Assembly: GCF_038396755.1 (NCBI RefSeq)
Contig: NZ_CP149822.1
Coordinates: 3,224,001 to 3,288,000, forward strand
DNA: 64,000 nt
Direction of reading: 5' to 3'
From: Chitinophaga pollutisoli
Lineage (GTDB): Bacteria > Bacteroidota > Bacteroidia > Chitinophagales > Chitinophagaceae
Every line of letters begins with the position of its first letter. The stretch's first letter is position 1. The notes beneath the pieces were generated by a model. The model ran no database searches and was not told the origin of the DNA. It saw only the letters and a list, made by a program, of their open reading frames with translations. The translations under genes and the position numbers were made by a program. This document shows, piece by piece, positions 54,591 through 63,660 of this stretch.

Positions 54591-54824
54591 TCCGGGAGAC
54601 CACTTCAATTATCCTGAGACCTGCTCCCAAAAGAGAGATTACAGGATTATCGAAGCGGCAAATGTATCGGATGGTTCGCCTGAACCAAAGAAATAGTTAT
54701 TCATGTGGAAAAATCCATCGTCATTGTAGGGTAAAATTGCTTCCCGGAAAAGCTAATCTTCCGAAAGTCAATGCCACACTGTACTGGTAATATGTACCAA
54801 TTTGCTATTCAGAATTATACAACA

Positions 54825-54855
54825 AAAAAACCGCCCCTTTCGAGAGACGGTTTTC
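54825..54855 (-). terminator. Rho-independent terminator for nadA
   Basis: On the minus strand, CCGTCTCT CGAA AGGGGCGG pairs fully when G-U pairs are allowed, followed by a run of seven T. Located 21 bp downstream of the nadA stop. Confidence 0.75.
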
Positions 54856-54875
54856 AATATCGGAAACATCCAGTT

Positions 54876-55850
54876 TTACAATCCTGCCTGGGCGCTGATT
54901 TCCAGCATCCGGTCGATCGGGCGCTTCGCCGCAACGCGCAGCGCCTCGTCCATCGTGATTTCCGGTTGTTCATACTCCATGCACAAATACAGTTTCTCGA
55001 GCGTATTCAGCTTCATGTGCGGACAATCGTTGCAAGCACAGGCATTGTTCGGTGGCGCGGGAATGAACGTCTTATTCGGGTTCTCCTTCTGCATCTGGTG
55101 CAAAATCCCGGTTTCCGTTACCACGATATATTCCTGCGCATCATCGCGCTGCGTGAATTTGAGCAGTCCCGTCGTGGAACCAATGAAATCCGCGATCGCC
55201 AGGACGGGCGCTTCACATTCCGGGTGCGCGATAATCTTGGCTTTGGGATGCCGCACTTTGAGTTTCGTGATCTTTTCCAGGCTGAAAATCTCGTGCACCA
55301 TGCAGGCGCCGTTCCACAATACCATGTCGCGGCCGGTCTTCTTCACCAGGTAGGAGCCCAGGTTACGGTCTGGCGCGAAGATGATGGGTTGGTCTTTCGG
55401 CACGGCTTCGATAATCTTTTCAGCGTTGGAGCTGGTGCAGATGATGTCGGAGAGGGCCTTGATGCCGGCGGAGCAGTTGATATACGAGATCACCAGGTGG
55501 TCCGGGTATTGCGCTTTAAAACGGGCGAAAAGCTCCGGCGGCGCACTGTCGGCCAGCGAGCAGCCGGCTTTCAGGTCGGGGAGGAGCACTTTTTTCTGCG
55601 GGCTGAGGATTTTCGCGGTTTCCGCCATGAAGTGAACGCCGGCGAAAACGATGATGTCGGCATCCGTTTTGGCGGCCTGCTGGCTAAGCCCGAGGCTGTC
55701 GCCTATATAATCGGCCACGTCCTGGATATCGGGTTCCTGGTAATAATGCGCGAGGATGATGGCGTTTTTTTCTTTTTTGAGCCGCTCGATTTCAGCAAAG
55801 AGATCCAGGCGTACGTCCACCTCCATATCCAGAAATCCCTTTTTCTGCAA
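54876..55850 (-). CDS. nadA: Quinolinate synthase
   Basis: 324 residues. [50 protein letters not shown] (first cluster Cys), [30 protein letters not shown], and [10 protein letters not shown] near the end supply the [4Fe-4S] ligands. Condenses iminoaspartate with dihydroxyacetone phosphate in NAD synthesis. Transcribed leftwards away from the proposed oriC; nadB and nadC are not in the window. Confidence 0.96.
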   Translation of the reverse strand: MQKKGFLDMEVDVRLDLFAEIERLKKEKNAIILAHYYQEPDIQDVADYIGDSLGLSQQAAKTDADIIVFAGVHFMAETAKILSPQKKVLLPDLKAGCSLADSAPPELFARFKAQYPDHLVISYINCSAGIKALSDIICTSSNAEKIIEAVPKDQPIIFAPDRNLGSYLVKKTGRDMVLWNGACMVHEIFSLEKITKLKVRHPKAKIIAHPECEAPVLAIADFIGSTTGLLKFTQRDDAQEYIVVTETGILHQMQKENPNKTFIPAPPNNACACNDCPHMKLNTLEKLYLCMEYEQPEITMDEALRVAAKRPIDRMLEISAQAGL

Positions 55851-55959
55851 ATTTTTTTTGCTTCCGTTAACTCCGTAAACATAGCTATAGATTAAATTTT
55901 CTTTTTAAAAAGAAGAAAAAGCCCACTACTATTAGGGGTGTGAATTTGGGGGAAACTTG

Positions 55960-56520
55960 TTTTTTCCTCCTGATACAAATGTAGTTGTTATTATTTTGTT
56001 GCGCGCTATCCACAGGAAATTAACAACCGTATTCCGCGCCCCTGCTGATTTTCGTCCGCTTTATCCACAGTGTTGACAAGAAATTTACTGAACAACTTTT
56101 TCGTGGGCATGGTATTAAGAAAGTGTTAAAACAACCGGGTTTTTCACAGCCGGAATTCCCGGACCGGATCCGGCCAGAAAAACAAATTTAGTTTTACCTC
56201 CACCGGAAGGCGGCTTTTCCCACAAAAAACAGCCTTAACAACAGGTTTATCCACAACAATTGTGGGAAAACAACCCCCTTTTTCTGAAATCGTAAAAGAC
56301 CGGAAATTTTCATGCGTTTTCAGTTTTTAAGGCCGATTAATACACAATTTGTTGTGGATTATATGGATGTATTGCTTATTTTGTGGATAACCGCAACATC
56401 CGTTCCGCGAAAAAAATCTCCCGAAACTGTACACCGGCGGTCGTCTAAACCTGATTGATAACAACCAATACCTGTGCATTAAAACTTTATGAAATGTGGA
56501 TAATGTGTGAATGAAGGATA
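55960..56520. other. oriC: Chromosomal replication origin (oriC), DnaA-box cluster
   Basis: Perfect DnaA boxes TTATCCACA at 56061-56069 and 56247-56255 (plus strand) and TGTGGATAA at 56382-56390 and 56495-56503 (minus strand). One-mismatch boxes: CTATCCACA 56006-56014, TGTGGATTA 56353-56361, TGTGCATTA 56473-56481; weaker TTTCCCACA-type boxes lie near 56215 and 56260. Boxes face inward from both sides. AT-rich segments at 56300-56390 and 56570-56640 are candidate unwinding elements. The region lies between divergent nadA and ppiD with no gene in 800 bp. dnaA itself is not in the window. Assignment is inference from box density. Confidence 0.85.
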
Positions 56521-56586
56521 AAAACCACCCCTCCTTAAATCGCTCAAACCCTCTACTGTATTGGCTTTTGGGGTAATAAAAGCTAT

Positions 56587-56618
56587 TTTGCAGTTACAAT
56601 TAAATTATTCTATTTTTG
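56587..56618 (+). promoter_or_regulatory. Promoter of ppiD
   Basis: TTTG at 56587-56590, 20 bp, TATTTTTG at 56611-56618. Close to the consensus with one extra base in the spacer. ATG follows at 56648. Confidence 0.78.
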
Positions 56619-56647
56619 CTACCTCTTAAAATCAGACTATATATTAT

Positions 56648-58756
56648 ATGTCAGTTATTCAGAAAATCAGGGACAAATACGCTGTCTGGATCATCGTATT
56701 GATCTGCCTGGCCATTGTGAGCTTTTTATTACAAGACGTATTTTTCGGTAGATCCGGTATGAGCCAGTCCAATGTTGTGGGCAAGGTGAACGGAGAAGAG
56801 CTGACCATCGCGGATTATCAGCGCCGGATCGAATTCACCACCGACCAGATGCGCCAGCGCATGCCGGGGCAAACCTTCGACGAAGAAGCGCAGCAGTATT
56901 TCCGTGAAGAAGCCTGGAACGGTTTCCTCCGCGAAAACATCATGGCGAAACAGTACGAAGCCCTGGGTATCGTAGTTACCGACGCCGAACTGGTAGATGC
57001 CTACAGTGTGAACAACCCGCACCCCATGGTTCGCCAGCAATTTTCCAACCGCGAGACCGGCGCTTACGATCCTTCCCTTCTGCAGCAATTCAACCAGGCT
57101 GCCCGGCAGGATCCCAACATGAAAGCGCAAATCCTGGCTTTCGAACAATCCATCGTCGAATACCAGCAAAACCTGAAATATTACTCCTTAATAAATAAAG
57201 GTATCTATTATCCTAAGTGGCTCGCCAAGCAACAACAGGAAGATGCCGCCAAAAACGCCAACATCGGTTACGTGCAGGTGCCCTACGCTACCATCGCCGA
57301 CAGCACCATCAAACCGACCGATTCCGAACTCAACAAATTCATCGCGGATAACAAAGCCATGTTCGAAGTTCCGGAAGGCCGTAAAATCGAATACGTTTCT
57401 TTCGATGTGATCCCCACCGCTGCAGACTCCGCAGCCGCTTTCGCCGAAATCCAAAAACTGAAGGCTGAAATGGATACCACGCCCGATGTTACCCAATTCG
57501 TAAAACTCAACTCCGAATACAACCAGTACGACGGTTACGTTTCCCGCAGCGCCATCCAGGTACCGAACAAAGATTCGATCATCGACCTGCCGAAAGGCGC
57601 TTCCTTCGGTCCTTATATTGATGGTAACATGCTGGTATACGCCAAAATGCTCGACCGCAAAAACATGGCCGACACCGTGAAAATCCGCCAGGTGCTGATC
57701 TTCGCGCAACAAGGCAGCGATTCCATCGCCAAAAGACAAGCTGACAGCGTGGAAGCAGTAGTACGCGGCGGCGGCGACATTGCAGCCATCGCGTCAGCGA
57801 TCAGCCAGGACCCTGCCGCCAAAGAAAACGGTGGTGAAGTTACCCTGGCCCCCCACACCGATGTTCCCGCTGAACTGGCAGAAGTGAAAACCTTTGCTTT
57901 CGAAGGAGCCACTGGCGCCGTTAAAACCGTGAAACTTCCCATCGGCTATGCTGTAGTGAAAATCACCGAGCAGAAAAACATCGGCCCCGCGTTGAAAATC
58001 GCGTACCTCGGCAAACGTGTAGACGCCAGCTCCGCTTCCAGCAACGACATGCTGACCGCAGCCAACGAATTCGCAGCCGCCAACACCAACCGCACCGCTT
58101 TCGATAAAACCGTTCAGGAAAAAGGCCTCAACAAACGGATTGCAGAAAACATCCAACCGATGGACTTCGTGCTCCCCGGCCTGGGTTCCTCCCGCGAAAT
58201 CGTAAGCTGGGCTTATAGCGCCGGCAAAAACGAAGTAAGCCGCGTGTTCTCGCTGGAAGACCGATTCGTGATCGCAGTGCTCACCAGCATCCGCGAGAAA
58301 GGTACCGCTCCGCTCGACGAGGTTCGCCCGACCGTAGAAGCGGAAGTACGTAAACTGAAGAAAGCCGAGCAGATCATCGCTAAACTGGGTACGCCCGCCA
58401 ACCTGGATGCAGCTGCCAAAGCTACGAACCAGCCGGTGCTCACCGCAGAGGGCGTTAACTTCTCCTCTTCCTACGCTCCGGCGCTCAACTTCGAACCCCG
58501 TGTGATCGGCGCAGCTTTCAACAAAGCCTGGGGAACCAATAAAGTTTCCGCTCCCATCCAGGGTCAGGCCGGCGTGTTCGTGATCCAGGTGAATAACTAC
58601 ACCACCGCCGACGTTCCCGCACTCGACTACGCCCAGCAAAGCCAGGCGTTCGAAGGTGGCATCCAGCAGCTGATACAGCAGCAGTTGTTCCAATCCGTGC
58701 TGAAGAAAAACAGCAGCGTGAAAGACAACCGCGCTGAATTCTACCGAGGCAACTGA
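56648..58756 (+). CDS. PpiD/SurA-like peptidyl-prolyl isomerase chaperone
   Basis: 702 residues. A single N-terminal membrane anchor (YAVWIIVLICLAIVSFLL, ~11-28) followed by SurA_N-like helices with VVGKVNGEELTIADYQRRIE. A parvulin-like domain is near 345-450 (VKIRQVLIF, GGGDIAAIASAISQDPAAKENGGEV, LPIGYAVVKITEQ), with another parvulin-like or helical region toward the C-terminus. Anchored periplasmic folding factor like PpiD, which assists outer membrane protein folding. Starts right beside the proposed oriC. Confidence 0.9.
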   Translation: MSVIQKIRDKYAVWIIVLICLAIVSFLLQDVFFGRSGMSQSNVVGKVNGEELTIADYQRRIEFTTDQMRQRMPGQTFDEEAQQYFREEAWNGFLRENIMAKQYEALGIVVTDAELVDAYSVNNPHPMVRQQFSNRETGAYDPSLLQQFNQAARQDPNMKAQILAFEQSIVEYQQNLKYYSLINKGIYYPKWLAKQQQEDAAKNANIGYVQVPYATIADSTIKPTDSELNKFIADNKAMFEVPEGRKIEYVSFDVIPTAADSAAAFAEIQKLKAEMDTTPDVTQFVKLNSEYNQYDGYVSRSAIQVPNKDSIIDLPKGASFGPYIDGNMLVYAKMLDRKNMADTVKIRQVLIFAQQGSDSIAKRQADSVEAVVRGGGDIAAIASAISQDPAAKENGGEVTLAPHTDVPAELAEVKTFAFEGATGAVKTVKLPIGYAVVKITEQKNIGPALKIAYLGKRVDASSASSNDMLTAANEFAAANTNRTAFDKTVQEKGLNKRIAENIQPMDFVLPGLGSSREIVSWAYSAGKNEVSRVFSLEDRFVIAVLTSIREKGTAPLDEVRPTVEAEVRKLKKAEQIIAKLGTPANLDAAAKATNQPVLTAEGVNFSSSYAPALNFEPRVIGAAFNKAWGTNKVSAPIQGQAGVFVIQVNNYTTADVPALDYAQQSQAFEGGIQQLIQQQLFQSVLKKNSSVKDNRAEFYRGN

Positions 58757-58781
58757 TTTTAGAAAATCCTGATATCCAGAA

Positions 58782-58809
58782 GGCCGGGCGCATCGCCCGG
58801 CTTTTTTTT
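58782..58809 (+). terminator. Rho-independent terminator after ppiD
   Basis: GCCGGGCG CAT CGCCCGGC (58783-58801) followed by eight T. Confidence 0.92.
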
Positions 58810-58860
58810 GCGCCCGGCGGCCGGGGACAGGCTTCGCCGGAAAATCCGTAAATTTGCAGT

Positions 58861-59364
58861 ATGGAAGAAATTGTTAATAAAGTAGCGCAGAGCGCGCTCG
58901 TCACTATAGATCTCGAACAATATTACCCCCAGGAAACCATCATGGTGTTTGACCTGAAAGATTACCTTTTCATGGAACTGATCCTGAAGGAAAAAGACTT
59001 TCGGGCGGCCCTGCAGGAGCACGATTGGGAGCAATACCGTGGAAAAGCCGTAACCATCACCTGCACGGCGGACGCCATCATTCCCTTCTGGGCCTACATG
59101 CTGCCGGCCGCTTACCTGGAGCCCGTTGCGTCGCGCGTGGGTTATGGCGACGAAACATCTTTACGCAACACGATTTTCCTGGAAAAAATTGCCGGGATCG
59201 ACGCGAATGCTTTCGCCGACCAGCGCGTAATCATTAAAGGATGTGCGGATAAAGCCGTGCCCGAAGCCGCGTATGTGGAAATCACGCGAAAGCTGCGGCC
59301 GGTAGTGAAAAGTATCATGTACGGGGAACCCTGTTCCACCGTTCCGGTCTATAAAAAGAAGTAA
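58861..59364 (+). CDS. DUF2480 family protein
   Basis: 167 residues. Bacteroidota-specific uncharacterised family: MEEIVNKVAQSALVTIDLEQYYP, VFDLKDYLFMELILKEKDFR, WEQYRGKAVTITCTADAIIPFWAYML and DQRVIIKGCADKAVPEAAYVEI. The Cys residues in TCTAD and KGCADK are conserved-looking and might bind metal or an iron-sulfur cluster, but this is unproven. Stop codon abuts the convergent corA stop. Confidence 0.88.
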   Translation: MEEIVNKVAQSALVTIDLEQYYPQETIMVFDLKDYLFMELILKEKDFRAALQEHDWEQYRGKAVTITCTADAIIPFWAYMLPAAYLEPVASRVGYGDETSLRNTIFLEKIAGIDANAFADQRVIIKGCADKAVPEAAYVEITRKLRPVVKSIMYGEPCSTVPVYKKK

Positions 59365-60462
59365 TTAAAACCATCCGCGTTTCCTGAAGAAAATGATCAT
59401 TCCCAGGAAAATCAGGAGCATTACCCCAATGGTTATAAAATATCCGTTGGGGTTTTTTAATTCCGGCATGTGATCGAAGTTCATCCCATAAATCCCGGTG
59501 ATTACGGTTAACGGCGCCAACAGTGTAGTCACCACCGTTAATACCTTCATTACTTCGTTCAGCTTTTGGTTCATCTGCGCGTGGTACAGCTCCTGCAGGT
59601 TGATGACGATATCGCGGTAACTTTCTGCTAGGTCCACCGCCTGGATGATATGGTCGGACACATCCTTGAAATATTTCCCGGTATTCTCTTCCAGCAGCAC
59701 GTTTTCAGATTTCATGAGACCGCTCATCAGGTCGCGGACGGGCGTGATGCCGCGCTTGAATTCCATCAGTTCGCGGCGGAGGTAATTCACGCGCGCCAGC
59801 GTGCGGTTGTTGGGCTGGCGGGGAATGATGTCTTCCATCAGCTCGATGCGGTCGCCGAGGTGATCCATGACGATGAAATAATTATCGACGATAACATCGA
59901 GCAGCGCGTAAAGCAAATAATCGGAGCCAGACACGCGGAGCTTGGTGCCGGCGGTGCGCAGGCGCTCGCGGATCGGGTTGAAGACGTCGCGGTTGGGATC
60001 GTCCTGGAAAGAGATGACTACATTTTTCCCCAGCACGAGGCTCACCTGCTCGATATCCACCGCGGAACTTTCCATTTTGAAATAGCACATGGGCAAGAGG
60101 CAGAAGAGGTTTTCGCCAATCTCGTCCATCTTCGCGCGCTGGCCTTCGCTCATGATATCTTCCATGAGGAGGAAGTGGATATTGAAATGCCGGCAAAGCG
60201 CTTCCACTTCTTCGCGGCGGACGCCGTCGACATTGATCCATTTTTTGGTGTCGGTTTCGGCGAACCGGAAACAGTCGGCCACGGTGTCGGTGGTTTCTTC
60301 ATGAAAATATCCGCTGTCGTATTCGTACACGGTAATGCGGACATGATCCACCGGTTTCCGGGAAGCAACGGCCGTAACGGGATTAAAGTTCATCAACCTT
60401 TTTTTGCGGATTTTGAAAGGGTTGATGGCATCAGCAATCGGCTGTATCGGGTTTTTGGCCAT
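59365..60462 (-). CDS. corA: CorA-family magnesium/cobalt transporter
   Basis: 365 residues from ATG 60462 (MAKNPIQPIADAINPFKIRKKRL); the longer frame to 60516 is less likely. Soluble alpha/beta N-domain (INVDGVRREEVEALCRHFNIHFLLMEDIMSEGQRAKMDE), long stalk helices (YLRRELMEFKRGITPVRDLMSGLM), and two C-terminal membrane helices with the CorA selectivity motif YGMNF (GIYGMNFDHMPE) and a basic end FFRKRGWF. Pentameric Mg2+ channel. Confidence 0.95.
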   Translation of the reverse strand: MAKNPIQPIADAINPFKIRKKRLMNFNPVTAVASRKPVDHVRITVYEYDSGYFHEETTDTVADCFRFAETDTKKWINVDGVRREEVEALCRHFNIHFLLMEDIMSEGQRAKMDEIGENLFCLLPMCYFKMESSAVDIEQVSLVLGKNVVISFQDDPNRDVFNPIRERLRTAGTKLRVSGSDYLLYALLDVIVDNYFIVMDHLGDRIELMEDIIPRQPNNRTLARVNYLRRELMEFKRGITPVRDLMSGLMKSENVLLEENTGKYFKDVSDHIIQAVDLAESYRDIVINLQELYHAQMNQKLNEVMKVLTVVTTLLAPLTVITGIYGMNFDHMPELKNPNGYFITIGVMLLIFLGMIIFFRKRGWF

Positions 60463-60576
60463 ACCGGGGTAATTTCTGCTAATGTACAATTTTTGAAAGG
60501 GATGAAAAAAGAACAAGCCGCCGAAGTGAGTGACACAACGGCGGCTGATGGCGGAAGGAGAAGCTGGCTGAAACCA

Positions 60577-60777
60577 TCAATCTTCGTCGGTCAACAGGAA
60601 AATTTCCTCGACCGGCTTTTCGAAAACCCGGGCAATTTTCAGGGCCAGAATGGTGGACGGAACATATTTGTTGGATTCGATCGTATTAATGGTTTGCCGC
60701 GAAACGCCTGTCAGCCGGGCGAGTTCGTCTTGCGTAAGATTCATCCGCGCCCTTTCGATTTTTATATTGTTTTTCAT
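60577..60777 (-). CDS. XRE-family helix-turn-helix regulator
   Basis: 66 residues from ATG 60777 (MKNNIKIERARMNLTQDELARLTGVSRQTINTIESNKYVPSTILALKIARVF). Helix-turn-helix TQDELARLTGVSRQTINTIES. This YozG-like size is a minimal repressor. The upstream membrane-protein frame runs 92 bp into it (to 60686). A -1 slip at a dnaX-type heptamer would instead stop that frame at TGA overlapping this ATG. Probably autoregulates through the repeats at 61231-61279. Confidence 0.9.
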   Translation of the reverse strand: MKNNIKIERARMNLTQDELARLTGVSRQTINTIESNKYVPSTILALKIARVFEKPVEEIFLLTDED

Positions 60778-61198
60778 GCGGCGGCTTTTTTTGTCGGTAA
60801 AGCAAGAAGTGGAAACGGGCAATAAAAATGATGAGAATCGTGAACATGTTGTACATCATGACGGAGAGAAAATCGAGCCAGTGCCAGATAAATGACGCGA
60901 TGATGAGCAGCACGTAATTCACGATGACGGCGAGTTGCAGCGATTCGAGCCTGAGGCGGCCGATGTACTCGTCTTCATCTTTTTCGCGGCTGTACGAAAC
61001 GAGCAGCAACCCGGCGAATAACAGCAACATCGTGATTTCTTCGATGGCTTTACCGAAAGTTTGCTGCAGCCATTCGCTTGGCGGGAAAGACATTTCGTTG
61101 ATCGGTGTAAAGCAAATGATTCCCAAAATCATCGACGGTGCGAGGATAAACCAGCCGATTTTTTTGTAGACATGGGGTAAGAGATACTTAGGTTTCAT
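60686..61198 (-). CDS. Four-helix membrane protein partner of XRE regulator
   Basis: 170 residues as read. Membrane segments near 13-30, 53-68, 87-108 and 111-130, with EKDEDEYIGRLRLESLQLAVIVNYVLL typical of DUF-type Bacteroidota proteins paired with small XRE regulators. After residue ~133 (RQKKPPHEKQYKNRKG) the frame enters the regulator gene and looks non-native. The heptamer A AAA AAG at 60791-60785 sits at that junction. If the ribosome slips -1, the protein ends RQKKAAA at TGA 60774-60776. Alternatively one A was lost from the run. Confidence 0.75.
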   Translation of the reverse strand: MKPKYLLPHVYKKIGWFILAPSMILGIICFTPINEMSFPPSEWLQQTFGKAIEEITMLLLFAGLLLVSYSREKDEDEYIGRLRLESLQLAVIVNYVLLIIASFIWHWLDFLSVMMYNMFTILIIFIARFHFLLYRQKKPPHEKQYKNRKGADESYARRTRPADRRFAANH

Positions 61199-61230
61199 AA
61201 ATAGCGATTTTATAATACTAAGTTAAGGGT

Positions 61231-61279
61231 TTTTTACAAAAAGTCAAGTACATTTTACATATAGACAAGTTAATTTTAC
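61231..61279. promoter_or_regulatory. Operator-like 21-bp spaced direct repeats
   Basis: AGTCAAGTACATTTTAC at 61242-61258 and AGACAAGTTAATTTTAC at 61263-61279 are 14 of 17 identical, step exactly 21 bp; a partial third copy (TTTTTAC) ends at 61237, also 21 bp away. They lie 32 bp upstream of the membrane protein/XRE gene pair. Two-turn spacing suits cooperative binding of a helix-turn-helix dimer. Confidence 0.6.
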
Positions 61280-61292
61280 TTTTTATAGCACT

Positions 61293-61319
61293 AAAAAAGC
61301 CCTCCTGCGAGGGCTTTTT
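61293..61319. terminator. Rho-independent terminator (after DUF3472-type gene)
   Basis: AAAAAGCCCTC CTGC GAGGGCTTTTT perfect stem, 22 bp downstream of the DUF3472-type gene stop, minus strand; symmetric, so usable from either side. Confidence 0.9.
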
Positions 61320-61340
61320 CGTATCTGAAGCGTTTATAAT

Positions 61341-62597
61341 CTAGAAGTTCGGTAATTCGATCATGGGCGCTTTTCCGATAGCGGGGCGCTCGAAAATATC
61401 GCCCAATTTGGCATTGGCGGGGATGAAACCGGCGGTCCAGAGGTAGAACAAGCCCTTTTCGGAGCCGCCGCCGAAGTCGAGGCGGTCTTTGGCGCGGGCG
61501 GTAGCATCATTGGTGAATTTCGCTTTCGTCAGCTCGATCCATTCACCTTCGGGCGTTTTGATCCAGTGATTTCCGAAATAACCTTTGCGGTACATATGGC
61601 CGTTTTCGAAGCTGAAGTTTTCGAGGAAGGAATAAAGATGGCCCATGTATTTGCCGTCTTTCGGTGCGCGAAAGGATGCGATGAGCTTCCATTCGTTGTG
61701 CTCCGGCACGAAGAAATACGCGGAATATTGCGTGGTGGTGCCTTTGGGGACTGCGTGCATGAGGAATCTGTAAGTCTGGCCGGCTTTCCAGTCGTAAACC
61801 CAATGGCTGTGGCCGCCGGTGCCTTCGCCACCGAAACCGTGTGCTACCACGGAGTCGCCTTTGGCGAGGAGCGTCACCTGGTCTTCGTAGCGGACTTTGG
61901 CGCGGTCGTCGGGCTCCTTGCCGGAATCCCAGACGGAGAAGATGATCCTTCTTTCGGAGGGGCCGTTGACCTGCATCCCGAAATAGCCGCGGTGCCATCC
62001 GCAGGACATGAAGTAGGTGCCGATTTTATCCTGGCCTTCCGGGACAGTGATTTCGCCATAGAACCATTCCACGCTTTTACCTTCGGGGGCGGTGTAGTTG
62101 AGATGGACGGAAGCGGAGCGGCGCCAGGATTTGGGATTGAACTGGATGCCTTTGGTCGCGGGGCCTTCGAGGGTCACGCCTTTGATATCCGCGTAGACAT
62201 TACCCTGTTTGGAGATGCCTTTGACGGCGATATCGTAGAAACCGGTTTTTTTCAGTTTGGTGGAAAGGACGGGGATTTCCGCGAAGTCGCTGCCGGCGGG
62301 GACGTTCACCGTTTTTTCCGCGCCGTTGACGCTGACGCGCAGTGTGGCGGGTGCGTCGGCTTTAGCCTGTAGGCCCAGTTTGAGGGCGCCGGTGTTGGCG
62401 GCATGGAAATAGAAATGGACGGCGTTGGAGCTGTCGGTCCAGCGGACCACGCCGTTTCTGCCGGAGATATCCACACCGGTTTCGGCGGGATCTGCGTAGG
62501 CGGTAAATCCCGGGAGCACGACCGGGGTGTTTTGCGCGAAGGAAGGCGCGGCTGCGGCAAGGGTGCAGCAGAGGAAAGAGTAGCGTATCATTTTCAT
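61341..62597 (-). CDS. DUF3472 domain secreted protein with N-terminal DUF5077
   Basis: 418 residues from ATG 62597 (MKMIRYSFLCCTLAAAAPSFAQ, signal peptide). Residues ~25-145 form a carbohydrate-binding-like beta sandwich (FTAYADPAETGVDISGRNGVVRW, VHFYFHAANTGALKLGLQAK), and ~150-400 match DUF3472 (SASVHLNYTAPEGKSVEWFYGEITVP, YFMSCGWHRGYFGMQVNG, HWIKTPEGEW). Family members occur with polysaccharide-related genes, but no enzyme activity is known. Monocistronic. Confidence 0.85.
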   Translation of the reverse strand: MKMIRYSFLCCTLAAAAPSFAQNTPVVLPGFTAYADPAETGVDISGRNGVVRWTDSSNAVHFYFHAANTGALKLGLQAKADAPATLRVSVNGAEKTVNVPAGSDFAEIPVLSTKLKKTGFYDIAVKGISKQGNVYADIKGVTLEGPATKGIQFNPKSWRRSASVHLNYTAPEGKSVEWFYGEITVPEGQDKIGTYFMSCGWHRGYFGMQVNGPSERRIIFSVWDSGKEPDDRAKVRYEDQVTLLAKGDSVVAHGFGGEGTGGHSHWVYDWKAGQTYRFLMHAVPKGTTTQYSAYFFVPEHNEWKLIASFRAPKDGKYMGHLYSFLENFSFENGHMYRKGYFGNHWIKTPEGEWIELTKAKFTNDATARAKDRLDFGGGSEKGLFYLWTAGFIPANAKLGDIFERPAIGKAPMIELPNF

Positions 62598-62686
62598 AAA
62601 ACAAATAAAACTTTCCCGAAGCCGGGATGCAAGTTTGTTCGTCAAAATTGACAAAACACAGACGTGGTGGGGATTGGAAAGAAAAA

Positions 62687-63217
62687 TCAGGGTGTATGGA
62701 TGATACATTCACACCAGTCCACGAAAACCAGGGAAAAATAACGGACGATGCGCGGCACTTCGTATTCCGCCCGCGGATTGGGATCGCAGAGTGCGAGGGA
62801 TTTGATGATCCCGTTTTCTTCGGTACCGTAATAACAACCGCCGCGTGAAGTGATGGCGAAACCATTTTTCACAAACCCTGGTTGGTCGTTGATGGCGATG
62901 GCGCCAAGCGAATCACTATTAAGAAATGAACGCATTTCGAAAAGGGGGATGAAAAGCTCCGGCGCGCCAATGGCCTTGCGGATATGCACCTGGCCGAACG
63001 CACGAATCCCTTCAGCCAGTTCGCGGCTGTGATTGATATGGATTTCCTTGATTTCGTCCACTTCCGCGCCGACTATTTTCAGCTTGGAGATATTGACAAA
63101 CTCTGCCTGTCGCCAGTGTTCTCCGGAAAGGGTTACGGTAAAATCCGGGTAAGCGGGCAGGTTGGTCATCGCGGGGAGTTCATTGGAAACTGTAGGTATG
63201 GGAAAACAGTAGTCCAT
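62687..63217 (-). CDS. Hypothetical protein
   Basis: 176 residues, no signal peptide or membrane helix. Soluble, beta-rich (FTVTLSGEHWRQAEFVNISKLKIV, GAPELFIPLFEMRSF, AIAINDQPGFVKNGFAITSRGGCYYGTEENG). Not recognised. The sequence looks genuine (balanced composition, protein-like frames). Stands between the DUF3472 and RlpA genes, both also minus strand. Confidence 0.65.
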   Translation of the reverse strand: MDYCFPIPTVSNELPAMTNLPAYPDFTVTLSGEHWRQAEFVNISKLKIVGAEVDEIKEIHINHSRELAEGIRAFGQVHIRKAIGAPELFIPLFEMRSFLNSDSLGAIAINDQPGFVKNGFAITSRGGCYYGTEENGIIKSLALCDPNPRAEYEVPRIVRYFSLVFVDWCECIIHTP

Positions 63218-63277
63218 AGGTGAACACGTGATGTTACCCGAATATATGACGAAAAATTGTTAAAAGAAAGGATCGGT

Positions 63278-63652
63278 TTAGCCTTTGGGCTTTTTATACT
63301 TTATTTTTACATTGGCGACGCCGGCGTTGACCATACCGAGTTTTTTGGCGGCTTTTTTAGAAAGGTCGATGATGCGGCCGGCAACGAAGGGGCCGCGGTC
63401 GTTGATGCGGACTTTAATGGTTTTGCCATTGTCGAGGTTGGTGACTTTGACTTTAGTGCCGAAGGGGAGGGATTTGTGGGCGGCGGTCATTTTTCCCTGG
63501 CGGAAGGTTTCGCCGTTGGCGGTTTTGCGGCCCTGGAATTTGTCGGCGTAGAATGAGGCTTTTCCGGATTGGGAGATTTGGCGGGCGCAGGAGCTGAAGC
63601 ACAGCAATGCGGCCGCGGCGAGGGTTGGCAGGAGGTGTTTTCGTTGGATCAT
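63278..63652 (-). CDS. RlpA-like (double-psi beta-barrel) septal lipoprotein
   Basis: 124 residues. Lipoprotein signal ending LCFSSC (Cys ~22). RlpA domain: [78 protein letters not shown] with the key N-D-R-G-P-F and D-L-S. RlpA proteins cut naked glycan strands of peptidoglycan. No SPOR domain. It is immediately downstream (8 bp) of the truncated acetyltransferase gene. Confidence 0.93.
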   Translation of the reverse strand: MIQRKHLLPTLAAAALLCFSSCARQISQSGKASFYADKFQGRKTANGETFRQGKMTAAHKSLPFGTKVKVTNLDNGKTIKVRINDRGPFVAGRIIDLSKKAAKKLGMVNAGVANVKIKYKKPKG

Positions 63653-63660
63653 ATTCCGCT

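Noticed and set aside
54227..54790. Possible 187-residue basic protein with internal repeats
   Set aside because: Apparent peptide repeats come from the DNA array; the third copy is in another frame (139-bp step), so no frame conservation.
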